From positions 172,592,355 through 172,656,354 of the forward strand of contig CM028377.1 in NCBI GenBank assembly GCA_013146195.2: a DNA stretch of 64,000 nt, read 5' to 3'. The number at the start of each line of letters is the position of its first letter. Within the stretch, counting starts at the first letter, position 1. Positions 48,821 to 59,932 of the stretch are shown here, in pieces. This DNA is from Codonopsis lanceolata (lineage: Eukaryota; Streptophyta; Magnoliopsida; Asterales; Campanulaceae). Position numbers and translations under genes: made by a program. The notes under the pieces are model-generated. The model was not told the DNA's origin and did no database searches. It saw only the letters and a program-made list of their open reading frames with translations.

Positions 48821-50082
48821 TGATAGATGTATTTTATACGTCTTTATCAGGTACTTTTATGACTTAGAAATAGCAATTTCACGAGGCTTTTGGCTACTAA
48901 TATGTGTTTTTGAGCTATATTGTGAGTTTCAGGGTTTTAGGTGAACTTATGGGATTTATGAAGCTTTTAGTAAAGATTTCAAGGAAGGGTGCAAAGTGCA
49001 ACATTGGAAAATAGGCAAAAGGAGCAATCTGGTCACCTTACGGCCGCAAGCCTAAAAGACCTTGTCCCCGCAAGGTAGACAGAAAAAAGATAAGCCTATC
49101 CAAGAGCCTTGCGGATGTAAGGTGTAATCCTCACGCGGTCGCAAGGTCCCCAAAAACCGACTTACGGGGTCTTTCTCCTGGATTGAACCTCCTATTCCCC
49201 TCAAACACCCTGGTATAATAAAGGATGGTAGCCAAAGCCTAAGGATGTCTAGAAATTGTTAGAAAATAGTTCCAACATAGATTTTAGTTTGTATTACATA
49301 ATTTAGTCATTGTAATTACAGTTTTGAAGATCAATTCATGTATTCCTTCATCCTGCTGTGTGGTTCATCTTCAAGGATGAACTAACCGTCCATTAATCTA
49401 GGAATTGGGAGGTAACTTGTATCGAATCTATTGCTTAATATATTTTTATTCATTCAGTTCTTGTTGATCATGATGTTTATCAACCACTTTATTTTCTAGC
49501 TTTGACCAAATGAATGGAATCGCAAGTAATAAAGGCCTAGAGGTACGGATAGCTGCACGGCCAAATGCATATGTCGTACATTGGCTCACCATTGTGATAA
49601 ATTGACCTTATCGATGTACGAGAGTGATAAGTTAGGGTCAGGTGCATATATATGACCTAAGTGACAGATAGGATCCATATGTTCTTGTTCTTAGGATATA
49701 GAATGGATGAATTATTTGGGATGGAGAATGAACTATAATTTGACAGTCTATATCTATATTTCGTGAACGAACCCAAGTTGTTGAATGATATCTTATTTAA
49801 ATAAGCAATAGAGTAGATGCAAATGAAACCCCAATCCTAGATTTCTCTCCTCCATACAAATCTTTACAACTGTGATTGCTGATTAGTTAATTAGATTTAC
49901 TGCTTTAGTAGAATAAATTAGTTTTATAAAACAAATAAACCCCGCCCCCCATAGTTTAAAATAGCTACCAATTCTCTAATAATAGTCTTCTTCTTGTCTC
50001 TGTGGTTCGACCCTTGCTTCCCAAGCTATTCTACAATAGTCTTGTTCACTTGCAAGGAATTAATTAAAATAAGACACGATCA
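48821..50082 (+). repeat. LTR of a second Athila-like element
   Basis: It starts tgatagatgtattttatacg and ends aagacacgatca. A primer-binding site, tttttcgggccgttgccggggac, follows, close to the Athila consensus. It is 1262 bp and only loosely similar to the LTR at 10954. It cuts the Tat-like element in RNase H. Confidence 0.75.
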
Positions 50083-50511
50083 AGTTTTTCGGGCCGTTGC
50101 CGGGGACAAGCTAGTTTTCTTAGTTAGTTTGTTGGTAGCGTTGTTGTTAAATTATGTTTTTATATAAAAATTATAAAATATACAATAAAAATACAAAAAC
50201 ATTTTTATTTCTAGTTTTTAGTTTTTATTTGCCTTTTATTTGCTTTTAGTTAATTTATGCACGGTCATAGATCTCTAAATCCCAAGCTGACATAATTAAA
50301 TCAAAATATAAATAATCTTGGTAAGAATCAGGAAGACCCTAATAATTTAGAAAACCAGTATGTTAATCGAGAACAATTGAATAGAGAGGATCCTCTGGTT
50401 GATCCTCCAATGGATAATATTAATAATCAAAATCCTGAAAATCTGGTTCCTCCGGTAAATCTAAATCAAAGAAGGGAAGAACGTGCTGATAGAAATATGG
50501 AAGTAGTAATC
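50083..50511 (+). pseudogene. Truncated internal start of the second Athila-like element
   Basis: After the primer-binding site there is an AT-rich leader, then a gag start-like frame at about 50330-50510 reading NLENQYVNREQLNREDP and QNPENLVPPVNLNQRREER. It is cut by the SIRE-like LTR at 50512. The remainder is not in the window. Confidence 0.55.
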
Positions 50512-51769
50512 GGTTGATTCTTATGTTAGATTTATATCTGTTCAGTTCATTACCCTAGTTTTATACTTCAGTGGCTAATCGGGCTGCGTATCGATTAGCG
50601 TGGCAACTGTGTATAGAACTTTGCCAAGTATAGTTTTTAACAGGACTTTACAGGTTCAGCGGAAGATCTCTTCACAAGCTTCACCGGAAGACCTGCTCAA
50701 AGCTTACAATCGGCAGACCTTGTGTCCACATGGTCATTCATGACGTGTCCTATCCAGCAATGATTAAATGGATCAGTTTAAATTTATCTCATCTCTGTTT
50801 GAATTTAAATTGAGACATTCCCTGACACATCAAGCCCGCCGAAAGCATCTTTCCGAAAAGCAGGAAGACTTTTCGCAAACCAAAGGAAAGCGTCACACAC
50901 TGTAACAACTCTCAGATCTGACACCTAGATTGCCCAAGTTTTAGAAGATCTCAGAAATCATTCCCTGCTCTAGATATCTGTAAAGACGAAATTCCTGACT
51001 GACAGCCCCATGCATTTAATGCATTTTACCTTACAAAGCTGTTATAGTCTTCATCTTCTCCAATGGATCTTTTTGAGTGCACCTGCTATAAATGCTGCCA
51101 TTAAAGCGGAAAAACAACCAAGATGTAATCGATCGAACACTTGAAGAATTGCTCTGAAACTCTACAACTACAAGTCTTACTACTCAGTGCATTGAAGAGA
51201 TCCTCAACAGATCTAGAAGTCCTTGTCAACAACAAGAAGTTGTGCATCAACTTTTATTTCTATACTTCTTGTTGTTATTCATTCATTAACTATACTTCTG
51301 CACGAATTAAATATCTTGTTTATACAGATATTTAATTCCCTAGACCCCAAACACAAGTCAATATTTTGTACACGATCCATTAGGAATATTCTTTGTAATA
51401 GATCTAGTGGAAAACATAGTGCACTATTTAAATCCAAGGTTGACTGCCTTGGTGGTGGACGTAGCACTCTTTATAGTGTGAACCATCCCAAATTACTTGT
51501 GTTATTTCCTTACTGTTTGTCTATTGTTTGAACTATTTATTACTTTAGTTATCTTTAACCTTTATACGTGAGAACTTAAGTAACTTGTCAAAGGTCTAGG
51601 TAGTCCTTATCGGCGGACTTGAAACAACTACTTTGAAAGTCTTCCGCTACTTCAATCTTTTCCATAGATTGTAAGTATCTTTCAAAGAACTTAAACAAAA
51701 GTTTTTAAGTGTACAATAAGCTATTCAACCCCCCCTTCTAGCTTATTATTGTGCCCGTTGGGACCCACA
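50512..51769 (+). repeat. 5' LTR of a SIRE-like copia element
   Basis: It matches the solo LTR at 9152-10439 in inverse orientation. It starts ggttgattcttatgttag (first base changed from TG) and ends ttgggacccaca. A TATA-like ctataaatg lies at about 51086. The primer-binding site tggtatcagagcc (initiator tRNA-Met type) starts at 51772. Confidence 0.9.
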
Positions 51770-51838
51770 ATTGGTATCAGAGCCTTACTCTTTGAAAACA
51801 AGTTTTTCCGAGATTAAACTCTTGAGAGATACGATCAA

Positions 51839-52972
51839 ATGGCACAAACACACTACATGCTGCCTACATCTAATGCTAACCACGTCCCAATATTGGACGA
51901 AGGTCATTTCGATGTATGGAAGGATAAGGTAATGCGATTTATGAACTCCATTGACAACAGGTTATGGAAGTGCGTTACTACAGGTCAACATGTACCAATG
52001 AAGGCCAACCTTCTAGCCTCCATCGCTGGGAATCCTGCAGAAGTTCCCAAAGAAGAATCAGAATGGACAGAGGACGACAGAAAACTGGTTGAGCTTGACA
52101 GTAAAGCAATTAATATAATCACCAGCTCTCTAGACACAAGCACATACAAGTGATTCGATGTACAAGCGCAAAAGAGATGTGGGAAGCTCTTGTGGAATAC
52201 TTGGAAGGAGACCAAGACACAAGGGATAACAGAAAGTACACATACATCCAGCAGTTTGATTCCTTCAAAAAGGATCCAAAGGAAACCTTGAGACAAGCAT
52301 ACGATCGCTTCAGTGAGGTAATAAATAGCTGCTTTTCTCTTGGTAAAACTTATGACAAAAAGGAAATGAACATGAGGTTTCTAGGCTCTCTAGGTAGCTT
52401 ATGGCATGTTAAGACCACGACTATGAAAGAATCCAAAAACTTAAGCGAGATGACTCTCCGTAGTCTCTACGCAAGTTTGAAGGTTTATGAGCTTGAAGTA
52501 AATCAAGCTCTAGAGCAAGACAAGCAGTTCGAGCGTGTCCTTGCCGACCATGGTTCAAGAAGAAACCATTGTTGAAAACAAACCTTCCACTTCCTCTGTG
52601 AAAATGATTTCCTATCGGATGAACAATTTGCTATGTTTGTAAAACGCGTTTTCAAAAATTTGCAAAATATGGAAGGAAGAACACACACCAACAACCTTTT
52701 AGAAAGATGGTGAAAGCTCATCTAAAGAAGAGCTTGTGTGTTACAATTGTAGAAAACACGGTCATTTGCCTCCAAATGTCCAAAGCCAAAATTTGAAGCA
52801 TACCAGAAAACCTACTTATAGAAAATTTCAAAAACAAAAGGGTATGTTGGCTGAAGACATAGAAGACAAACAGGTTGCTACATGGTTTGAGACTGATTCA
52901 GAAGAGGAGGAGGATGATTGTGAGCAAGCTAACATATGCTTAATAGCTCATGATTCGAGGTCCTACCTATGA
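51839..52972 (+). pseudogene. SIRE-like gag, frame broken
   Basis: The start reads MAQTHYMLPTSNANHVPIL, then GHFDVWKDKVMRFMNSID and the copia gag core EMWEALVEYLEGDQDTRDN with MRFLGSLGSLW. The frame changes by one at about 52150, within a short G run. The Cys/His motif at 52736 (CYNCRKHGH) loses its final Cys through what looks like one missing T; the downstream acidic tail ATWFETDSEEEEDD is in the expected frame. Substitutions are few and lesions are mostly 1-2 nt indels. Confidence 0.8.
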
Positions 52973-54312
52973 CTCGAAAATGAAGTCGAAGTTTCACCTA
53001 GTCCCTTGGATAAAAGTGAAACCAACGGTGCGACTTGAAGGAAGAACTTCTCAAGGATAATCAAGATATGCTTGAAGAATTTAATTCCTTTAGAGTAGCC
53101 TATGTTAAACTTGCAAGAAGCTGTGAGAAACTTCTGAGAAATCTATGATGGCGGTGAGATTCAAACTCTCAATAGCTGTCAACAAGAAAGTATCAAGCTG
53201 AAGGAAGAAAACAAATTCCTTTGTGACAAAATTGAATGTCTTACTGAGCACATCAAAGGACTTGACCTAGAGAAAATTGCCTTGCAAAAGACAATTGACT
53301 CTGGAGCGACTCGAGGATGCCTTGAAGAAATCCTTTCAAGCCAAAAATCTAGTAATGATAAATCGGCATAGGATATTCGGATGAGCCCGGTATGACATTC
53401 CCATCGGTCACGAGAAAGGTGAATCCTCAGAGGCGCTAATGATATATCTTTCTCTAAGCAGACATTCGGAAATAAAGGGAAACAAGGCCTTGGCTATTCA
53501 AGTGTTCCCTATGTTTACCCAAAGTTCGAGAAAGGAAAAGCCAAGATAGTGATTCAAATGAGAAACACGAAAAGGTAGCGGTAGAAAGTAAAGTCTGCAG
53601 GCAACAACTCTGCTAAGGCAAAGTCTGCTGGCGGTAGACCTACTAAACCTCTACCGGTAACTATCAAGTTTGTCTATGAAACATGCAAGGCTCCTATACC
53701 TGTTGAAAGTAAACTTAAAGGTATTCTTCTAATCCTCTAAAAGGTAATCAACGAGACAAGCTAAAGCTAAAGTGCGGTGATAACCTACATAGGAAGATTC
53801 AAAAGAAACCAATTAAGTCTACCATCAACAAGCAAAATTTGAACCAAGAATGGATGTCAAGAAAAAGGATGATCATAATCACTCTTCGACAAAAGCCAGC
53901 GGCAGTTCACTATGGAATTTCCATTTATGTCATTCTTGCAATTGCCTAGGCCATCGGCCCCCACTGCTAAGGTTCACTCCAAGATCGAGAGACCTAGTTC
54001 TCTCAAGGTCGAGCAGTATGGGTTCCAAAGGTTGCTAATCCTTAGGACCCAAAAGAAAATAAAGGGACCTTGTTGCTTTAATTCTTTTTCGGGAATGCTT
54101 CATGGCTATAGAATCGAGAAAACAAAGACATCGGTACACGGTGGTGCTCAAGACACATGACGGGAAAGAAGTCTTCTTACAGATATAGCTGAAGCCAAAG
54201 GACCCACTGTTATTTTCGGAGACAATGCAAGAGGAAAGACAATTGGATATGGCTCAATCACTAGAGGAAGTCTCTCCATCAACAAAGTTTCTCTAGTGAG
54301 TGGCTTAAAGCA
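52973..54312 (+). pseudogene. SIRE-like gag C-terminal coil and protease region
   Basis: Coiled-coil-like pieces such as LKEELLKDNQDMLEEFN lie around 53040. Near 54150 HMTGKKS marks the protease region, followed by PTVIFGDNARGKTIGYGS, then LSINKVSLVSGLKHNLTSI (54200-54330). Frames alternate every 100-200 bases. Confidence 0.65.
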
Positions 54313-55880
54313 CAACCTTACGAGCATATCCCAGTGCGTGCGACAAAGGATTACTATGCCAATTCAACTCCAACCGGTGCCTCATCAAACGGTGAATCTG
54401 CTCTACAATCTTGGCCAGGCAATAGACAAGGAAGCGTCTATGTCGTGGACTTAAATCTTCTAGGGAGATTCTCAAGCCTTTGCCTAGTAGCTAACAACGT
54501 TCGTGACAACAGTTGGCTATGGCACAAGCGTCTCAGTCACCTCAACTTCAAGCACCTCTCCAAGCTCTCAAAAGATGGGCTTGTCAAAGGTCTACCTACG
54601 GTGTCTGCCGACCATGACGAAGTTGTAAAGCTTGTCAACTAGGAAAACTTTCCAAGTCTTCCTTCAAAAGAAAGTCGTCTTGTCAACAAGCAGACCTCTT
54701 CAACTGCATATGGATCTCTTTGGACCAATCACTACGGTCGGTATTTACGGAGACAAGTATACACTTGTAGTAGTTGGCGACTACTCTAGATTCACTGGAT
54801 TGAAACAATGACATCAAAAGATGAGGCGTATGATCTAGTCACGGCTCTTTTCGGAAGACTTCAAACTCAAAGCTTGAAGACATTAGTGACATAAGATCGG
54901 ACAATGGCTTGAATTCAAGAACAATGGTGTAGAAAAATCTTTGTGATGACCACGGGATCGGCCACAACTTCTCTGCTGCGGTACTCCTCAACAAAATGGT
55001 GTAGGCTGAGCGGAAGAACAGAACAACGATCGAGCGGCAAGAACAATCTTTGGCGAAGCTAAACTTCAAAGTACTTACAGGCGAAGCCGTCAACTCTGCA
55101 TGTTTTACTCAAAAGCAGATCCACAGTAAACAAGTTTCATAACAAAACTCCATATGAAATATGGAGAGGAAGAAACCCCAACATAGGATTTCTTAAAATC
55201 TTAATTTGTAAATGTTTTATTCTTCATAATGGAAAAGAATATAGAGGAAAATTTGATGCAAAATCGAGACGAAGGAATTTTTTAAGGGTATTCCAAACAT
55301 TCAAAAGCATTTCGCATTTTCGGTAAAACTCATTTAAAAATTTTAGAATACGTGCATGTTTCTTTTGATGAATATGACTTGTTAGAGCCTAGAAAGGCTC
55401 AGAATGTTGCTAATGATTACGATAATGATGAGGCAGTACAAATACAACATCTACTTCCACTCCTCATCGAAAGCGCAGCTGAGACCCCTCGATACCGCTA
55501 ACCCTTCAGCGGACTGAACTCTGCCGTGCCGGTTCAACTCTTACGTTGACCCAGAACCCATCTCTTGTTTTACCCCAAGCACCTTCTGAGATCACTCATC
55601 CTTCTTGTTCACGAGAAAATGAAGGTTGTGAAGATCCTATCTCTTGAACAGATTTTGGTGAATCTCCTTCTCAACCTACTCAGGAATTCTTAAGGGAAGA
55701 ACCCACCGAAGTGATCTTCCTCCAACCATTATTGAAACAAGAGATCATCCTATTCTCTCAAATCATTGGTGATCTCAACACGAGGAGTTAAATGCGAGAA
55801 ATAAAGTTCGAGAAGAGACTATGTTTGCATATGCATTCGTATCGAACTCGAGCCAAAGAAGATTGATGAAGCTATTAAGA
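54313..55880 (+). pseudogene. SIRE-like integrase region
   Basis: The GAG-pre-integrase block reads NSWLWHKRLSHLNFKHLSKL, then SKDGLVKGLP (54508-54600), with the His pair of the integrase zinc site. Further on are MDLFGPITTVGIYGDKYT (about 54710) and RFTGL, then pieces of the catalytic core with SDNG at about 54896 and GVGHNF-type and RKNRTT-type words in shifting frames (54950-55030). No single frame covers the domain. Confidence 0.7.
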
Positions 55881-56560
55881 TCATAAGCTGGATTGAAGCT
55901 ATGCAAGAAGAATTTGAACCGGTTTGAAAGATGCAAGGTGTGGAGCTTAGTTCAAAGGCCGTGATCATCCGGTCATCGGCACCAAATGGGTTTTCGAAAC
56001 AAAAGAGATGAAGATGGAAATGTCACGAGAAATAAAGCTAGGCGGTTGCTCGAGGCTGCAGGGAAGAAGGAATTGACTTCGATGAAACATTTGCTCTGTT
56101 GCTAGATTAGAGGCAATCGAGACTCTTTTTAGCTTATGCCTCGTTCATGGACTTCAAAGTGTATCGGATGGATGTAAAGAGTGCCTTTCTAAATGGTGAT
56201 CTTCAAGAAGCGTATATACGTGGAGCGACCTCGAGGATTTGTCATTCAAGACAAAGCTGGATCATGTCTACCGACTCAAGAAAGCTCTCTATGGCTGAAG
56301 CAAGCTCCCGAGCTTGGTATGAAACTCTATCCAAGTTCTTAATAGAACAAGGATTCGTGAGAGGAAGGATAGACACTACCTTATTCATCCTCAAGCCTGA
56401 GGTCATTCTCTTACGGTACAAATCTATGTGGGCGATATCATCTTTGGATCAACTAACCAAAGCTTGTGTAAAAGATTCGAGAAGGCGATGCAAAGCAAGT
56501 TCGAGATGAGCATGATGGGTGAACTTACCTACTTTCTAGGGCTGCAGATTCAACGGACTT
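55881..56560 (+). pseudogene. SIRE-like reverse transcriptase region
   Basis: The longest frame (56147-56509) reads MDFKVYRMDVKSAFLNGDLQ, and later RAWYETLSKFLIEQGFVRG and DTTLFILK. The catalytic YVDD box is not readable in frame, since the sequence near 56425 (caaatctatgtgggcgatatc) carries a changed Asp codon and a shift. The lesions are again small indels in otherwise conserved sequence. Confidence 0.75.
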
Positions 56561-57358
56561 AGGCGGAATCTTCATCGACCAAACCAAATATGCAAAGGAA
56601 CTAATCAAGAAAGTTTGGTCTTGATTCGACTAAAGGATTTGAGACTCCAATGTCTACCGCCATCTTGACAAAGATGAAAAGGGAAAGCAAGAGAACATGA
56701 CCAAATGCAGAGGAATCATAGGTTCACTTCTTTACCTTCTTGCCCGATGGGACGACATTATGTTTTTGTTTGTGTTTGTGCAAGATTTCGAGGCGAGATC
56801 AAAGGAATCACATTTGCTTCTTGCCAAGCGTATCATCGGATATGTTTCAAGAACAACAAATCTAGGCATCGGTATTCCAAACACAACAATTTCGATCTAG
56901 TTGGATACTCGGATGCAGATTATGCGACTGCAAAGTGAGCGAGAAGAAGCACCGGTGGGACTTGTCAATTCCTTGGAAATAGACTTGTCTCATGGTCTTG
57001 CAAGAAACAAGGATCGGTTGCAAACTCAACCACAGGTGAATACATTCTTTGCATTTGTTGCTCTCAACTCCTATGGATGAAGCAACAACTAGTGGACTAC
57101 AACATCAAGGCGCAAATTGTCCAATTATGTGTGACAACACATCGGCAATTCGGTCTCCAAAAATCGATGATGCACTCCAAGACAAAGCACATTGATATTC
57201 GTTATCACTTCCTCAAAGATCATGTGGAGAAAGGTAACATCGATGCGGAATATGTTCCAAGCGAGCATCAATTAGGCGACATTCTCACAAAGCCCTTGGA
57301 TGCCACCGGGTTTGCTTATTTAAGGAGAAATCTTGGTATGATTGATCCTCTTGCTTAA
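56561..57358 (+). pseudogene. SIRE-like RNase H region
   Basis: Pieces include LVGYSDADYATAK (56896-56938), then a shift, and the final frame 57077-57358, with HSKTKHIDIRYHFLKDHVEK and YVPSEHQLGDILTKPLD, ending LRRNLGMIDPLA and a stop. The LTKPLD...LG(M/I) ending is the usual end of copia pol. Confidence 0.8.
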
Positions 57359-58040
57359 TTTCAAAGTTTTATTACTTTTCTTTCATCTTAGGTAGACTTA
57401 GTTTTAGGCGGCCAGGAAGGCGTAAGCTTCCTTGAGCGGAAGACTTAAAGGTTAGTTTCTTTACTTAGTCTATTTTTATTAAAGAGGTTTCTAAAGCAAT
57501 AAAGGGGTCAAGGATAAAATTTGGTACTTAGAAAATATCTTAAGTTCCGCTTTTGCGCTAAAATTTTCTCGCCTTTAAATAGACCTTGAACCGCCTTTTG
57601 CAAAACTTTCGGAACCCCTTTGATAAAATATTTCTCTCTCTATTCAAACTCTCTCTATCGTAGCTGCTTACGTATTCCCAAATCTTCTTGTTTCTTCTTC
57701 TCATCAAACATCAATGGTATGTTCTTCTCTACTCTACTACTTGAAACTTATTGTTTCTTGTTTTGCATTTCATTTCATAACCTAAATTGTTTTGGAATTC
57801 AAGCGGTCACTTTCGAGTTTCTAACGGTTTCGCCATTGTTGTTCTTAAAAACCTAGAAACTAACGATCGTTTATATGCTTTCAATGTTTACTCTCTTGAA
57901 AAACTTACGTTATACATTTCTCGGTTTGGATACTCTAAACATTCTAGGGTTTCAAGTTTTCATTTCAAAAATTTCAATAATCTCGAGAAAACCTTGAAAT
58001 TTACGCTTGTTTAGTTCTTGAGGTGAAAAGCCTAATTTTT
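57359..58040 (+). promoter_or_regulatory. Possible internal promoter and leader of the third ORF
   Basis: After the pol stop there are about 700 bases without pol similarity. They contain a TATA-like tttaaataga at about 57575, then a CT-rich leader (57629-57715, ttctctctctattc and cttcttgtttcttcttctc), then ATG followed directly by GTATGT at 57715, a good 5' splice-site match. This suggests the third ORF is, or was, expressed from its own spliced transcript. It is inference only. Confidence 0.35.
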
Positions 58041-59832
58041 TATTGCATTTCTTTCGGGCAAAAACTTCAAAATCAAGCGTGGCAAGGAAAGTGTTAGACC
58101 CGAGAAAGACATTCCACCAAGCTTGGATGTCAACCTTAGGGATATCCCACTTTTCCGCCTCTCATGACATCATCGTGGCTCTGGACCCAAAGCGTACATT
58201 CGGGAATGTGCATTCGACCTTGATCGATGCACAATGATAGCCGCCGGAGTCAAGGCATGCGAGGATATGAATGCCTCGGTATTCTTCCACTCTTACGCCT
58301 CAAGCGACAAAGATTACAACATCTTTCGGCGGAAGAATTCTATCAAAGGATGGAACTTATGAACAAGAACGCCCTTCGAGGATGGATTAGAGGCCGTCCC
58401 ATTTCTATCACCGCCAAGACCATCTCCACCATCATCGGCGTACACTTCGGATTGGAGCACTTGAGGCAACCATTCTTTGAGGCTATTCATGCACAGGGAA
58501 GCAATGAGGGAGTTGATACCCTAGGGAATCACAAGGGAAGATCTTGAGGAATCTCTTCCCTACGGGCGTCTCTTGCACAAGCCACCTTATTGACAAGGGG
58601 CTTCTTTTCAAGAGTGGTGCACATGACATGTTTACGGCACAAAGCTCAACCTAACTGTCTTGTATTCCTTGAGACCCGTCTCAACTTCGGTGCCATCATC
58701 TTCAACGAACTAAAGCGGTGGGTGGAGAAAGTGAAGAACAACCCCACTTGCAAGCGCCCATTCGTGAGGCGATCAAGCGCTCTCCTCGAGACAATGAGGA
58801 AGTCAACTCTTCCTTGAAAGGAAGATGAGCGATAGTGGTGGCCAAGGAGAAGCGACTAACCGCCTCGTTCTTCAACAAATATACGGAGTATGAGAACAAG
58901 CGAAGGCTGCAGAAAGGTCTTCGCCGGTCTCTCTTGACAAGGTCGCTAAGCCTCTACCGATCATAGTGACTCGCTTCAACATGGAAGCTTATGGGCGGCA
59001 GCAGAACCTTCAAGAAGGCCTGCAAAGTTTGATGAACAAGTTGCCACGTCCCTCCATCAAAAGCCAAAGATGGCGATGAGGCGGAGCAGCTCTGAGAGCC
59101 AAGCGAAAGGCAAAGGCAAGAAGACAAGGCCAGAAGATGCAGTTCCAACTGAAGAGGAGCAGGCCAGGTGGATTCGAAAGGAGATGAAGGAAGGCCAAAA
59201 AGACAAGAGTCCAGCCAACCCAATACCATCACCTTCACCAGCCCAGCCATCCTCTCAAACTCATCCAACCTCTTCTTCCCGACCTACTCAAGCCAAGCGA
59301 CCACCCTCACCCTCTCCACACCTACTCCTAAGCCAAAACGTCGAAGGCTCATAAAACCTTTGAGGACCCGACCACCGCGAGACATTCATGCCTCTACCAA
59401 TGAAGCGGTAGTACTGAGTCTCCCATTCACGGCCACTAGCTAAAAGAAAGGAGTCTGCTTGGGTACCAAACCAACTACCGCACCACCAGGCCTTGACCAA
59501 CTACAACATAGACGCCCAACCATCAACCAACTGCCAACCATCTACCGCCACACCTACTTGCCAACCCTTTATTCCCCCTGAGTCATACTCGGAGAATTCA
59601 CCACCTCGGAGGAGTCTATCCCTAGGAGGGAGCCTCATACACAGGAGGAGCCCTACCGAACCCCCACTCCTCCTCCTCCTTCACCATTCAACTACTCTCC
59701 TGACCCATCCACACCTACCTCACCTCACCATACCCAAACCACCTCTTCAACACCAACAAAACCATCCAAACCAATAGACTCTGCTGCTGCCAAGTTTCTC
59801 TTTGAACTTTCTTCAGTGGCAGAGCTCTTCTT
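58041..59832 (+). pseudogene. SIRE-like third ORF, copy 1 (up to the gap)
   Basis: The first piece (58043-58237) reads KTSKSSVARKVLDPRKTFHQ. The second (58227-58547) has FYQRMELMNKNALRGWIRGR, then PISITAKTISTIIGVHFG, a pattern like the 'putative plant transposon protein' domain found after pol in several plant retroelements. Later pieces are Lys/Glu-rich (59070-59200, KGKGKKTRPEDAVP) and Pro/Ser-rich to the gap. No signal peptide or membrane segment is evident, so an envelope-like role is not supported here. Frameshifts are frequent. Confidence 0.55.
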
Positions 59833-59932
59833 NNNNNNNNNNNNNNNNNNNNNNNNNNNNNNNNNNNNNNNNNNNNNNNNNNNNNNNNNNNNNNNNNNNN
59901 NNNNNNNNNNNNNNNNNNNNNNNNNNNNNNNN
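59833..59932. other. Assembly gap of exactly 100 N
   Basis: Exactly 100 N, the conventional size for a scaffold gap of unknown length. It lies within the Pro/Ser-rich part of the third ORF. The sequence on the two sides is homologous rather than continuous (see findings). Confidence 0.99.

Larger units (their letters stand above)
50512..59832 (+). mobile_element. SIRE/Maximus-like copia element (5' LTR to third ORF)
   Basis: The order is LTR, primer-binding site, gag (51839-52970), protease (about 54130-54310), GAG-pre-integrase and integrase (54480-55200), RT (55880-56560), RNase H (56700-57358), and a third ORF region (58040-59830) that runs into the N gap. A long third ORF between pol and the 3' LTR is a feature of the SIRE lineage. 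The 3' LTR of this element is not seen. Confidence 0.85.

Noticed and set aside
51141..51531. Two plus-strand open frames of 64 and 102 codons
   Set aside because: They lie inside the SIRE-like LTR, and the solo copy of this LTR does not conserve them as coding sequence.
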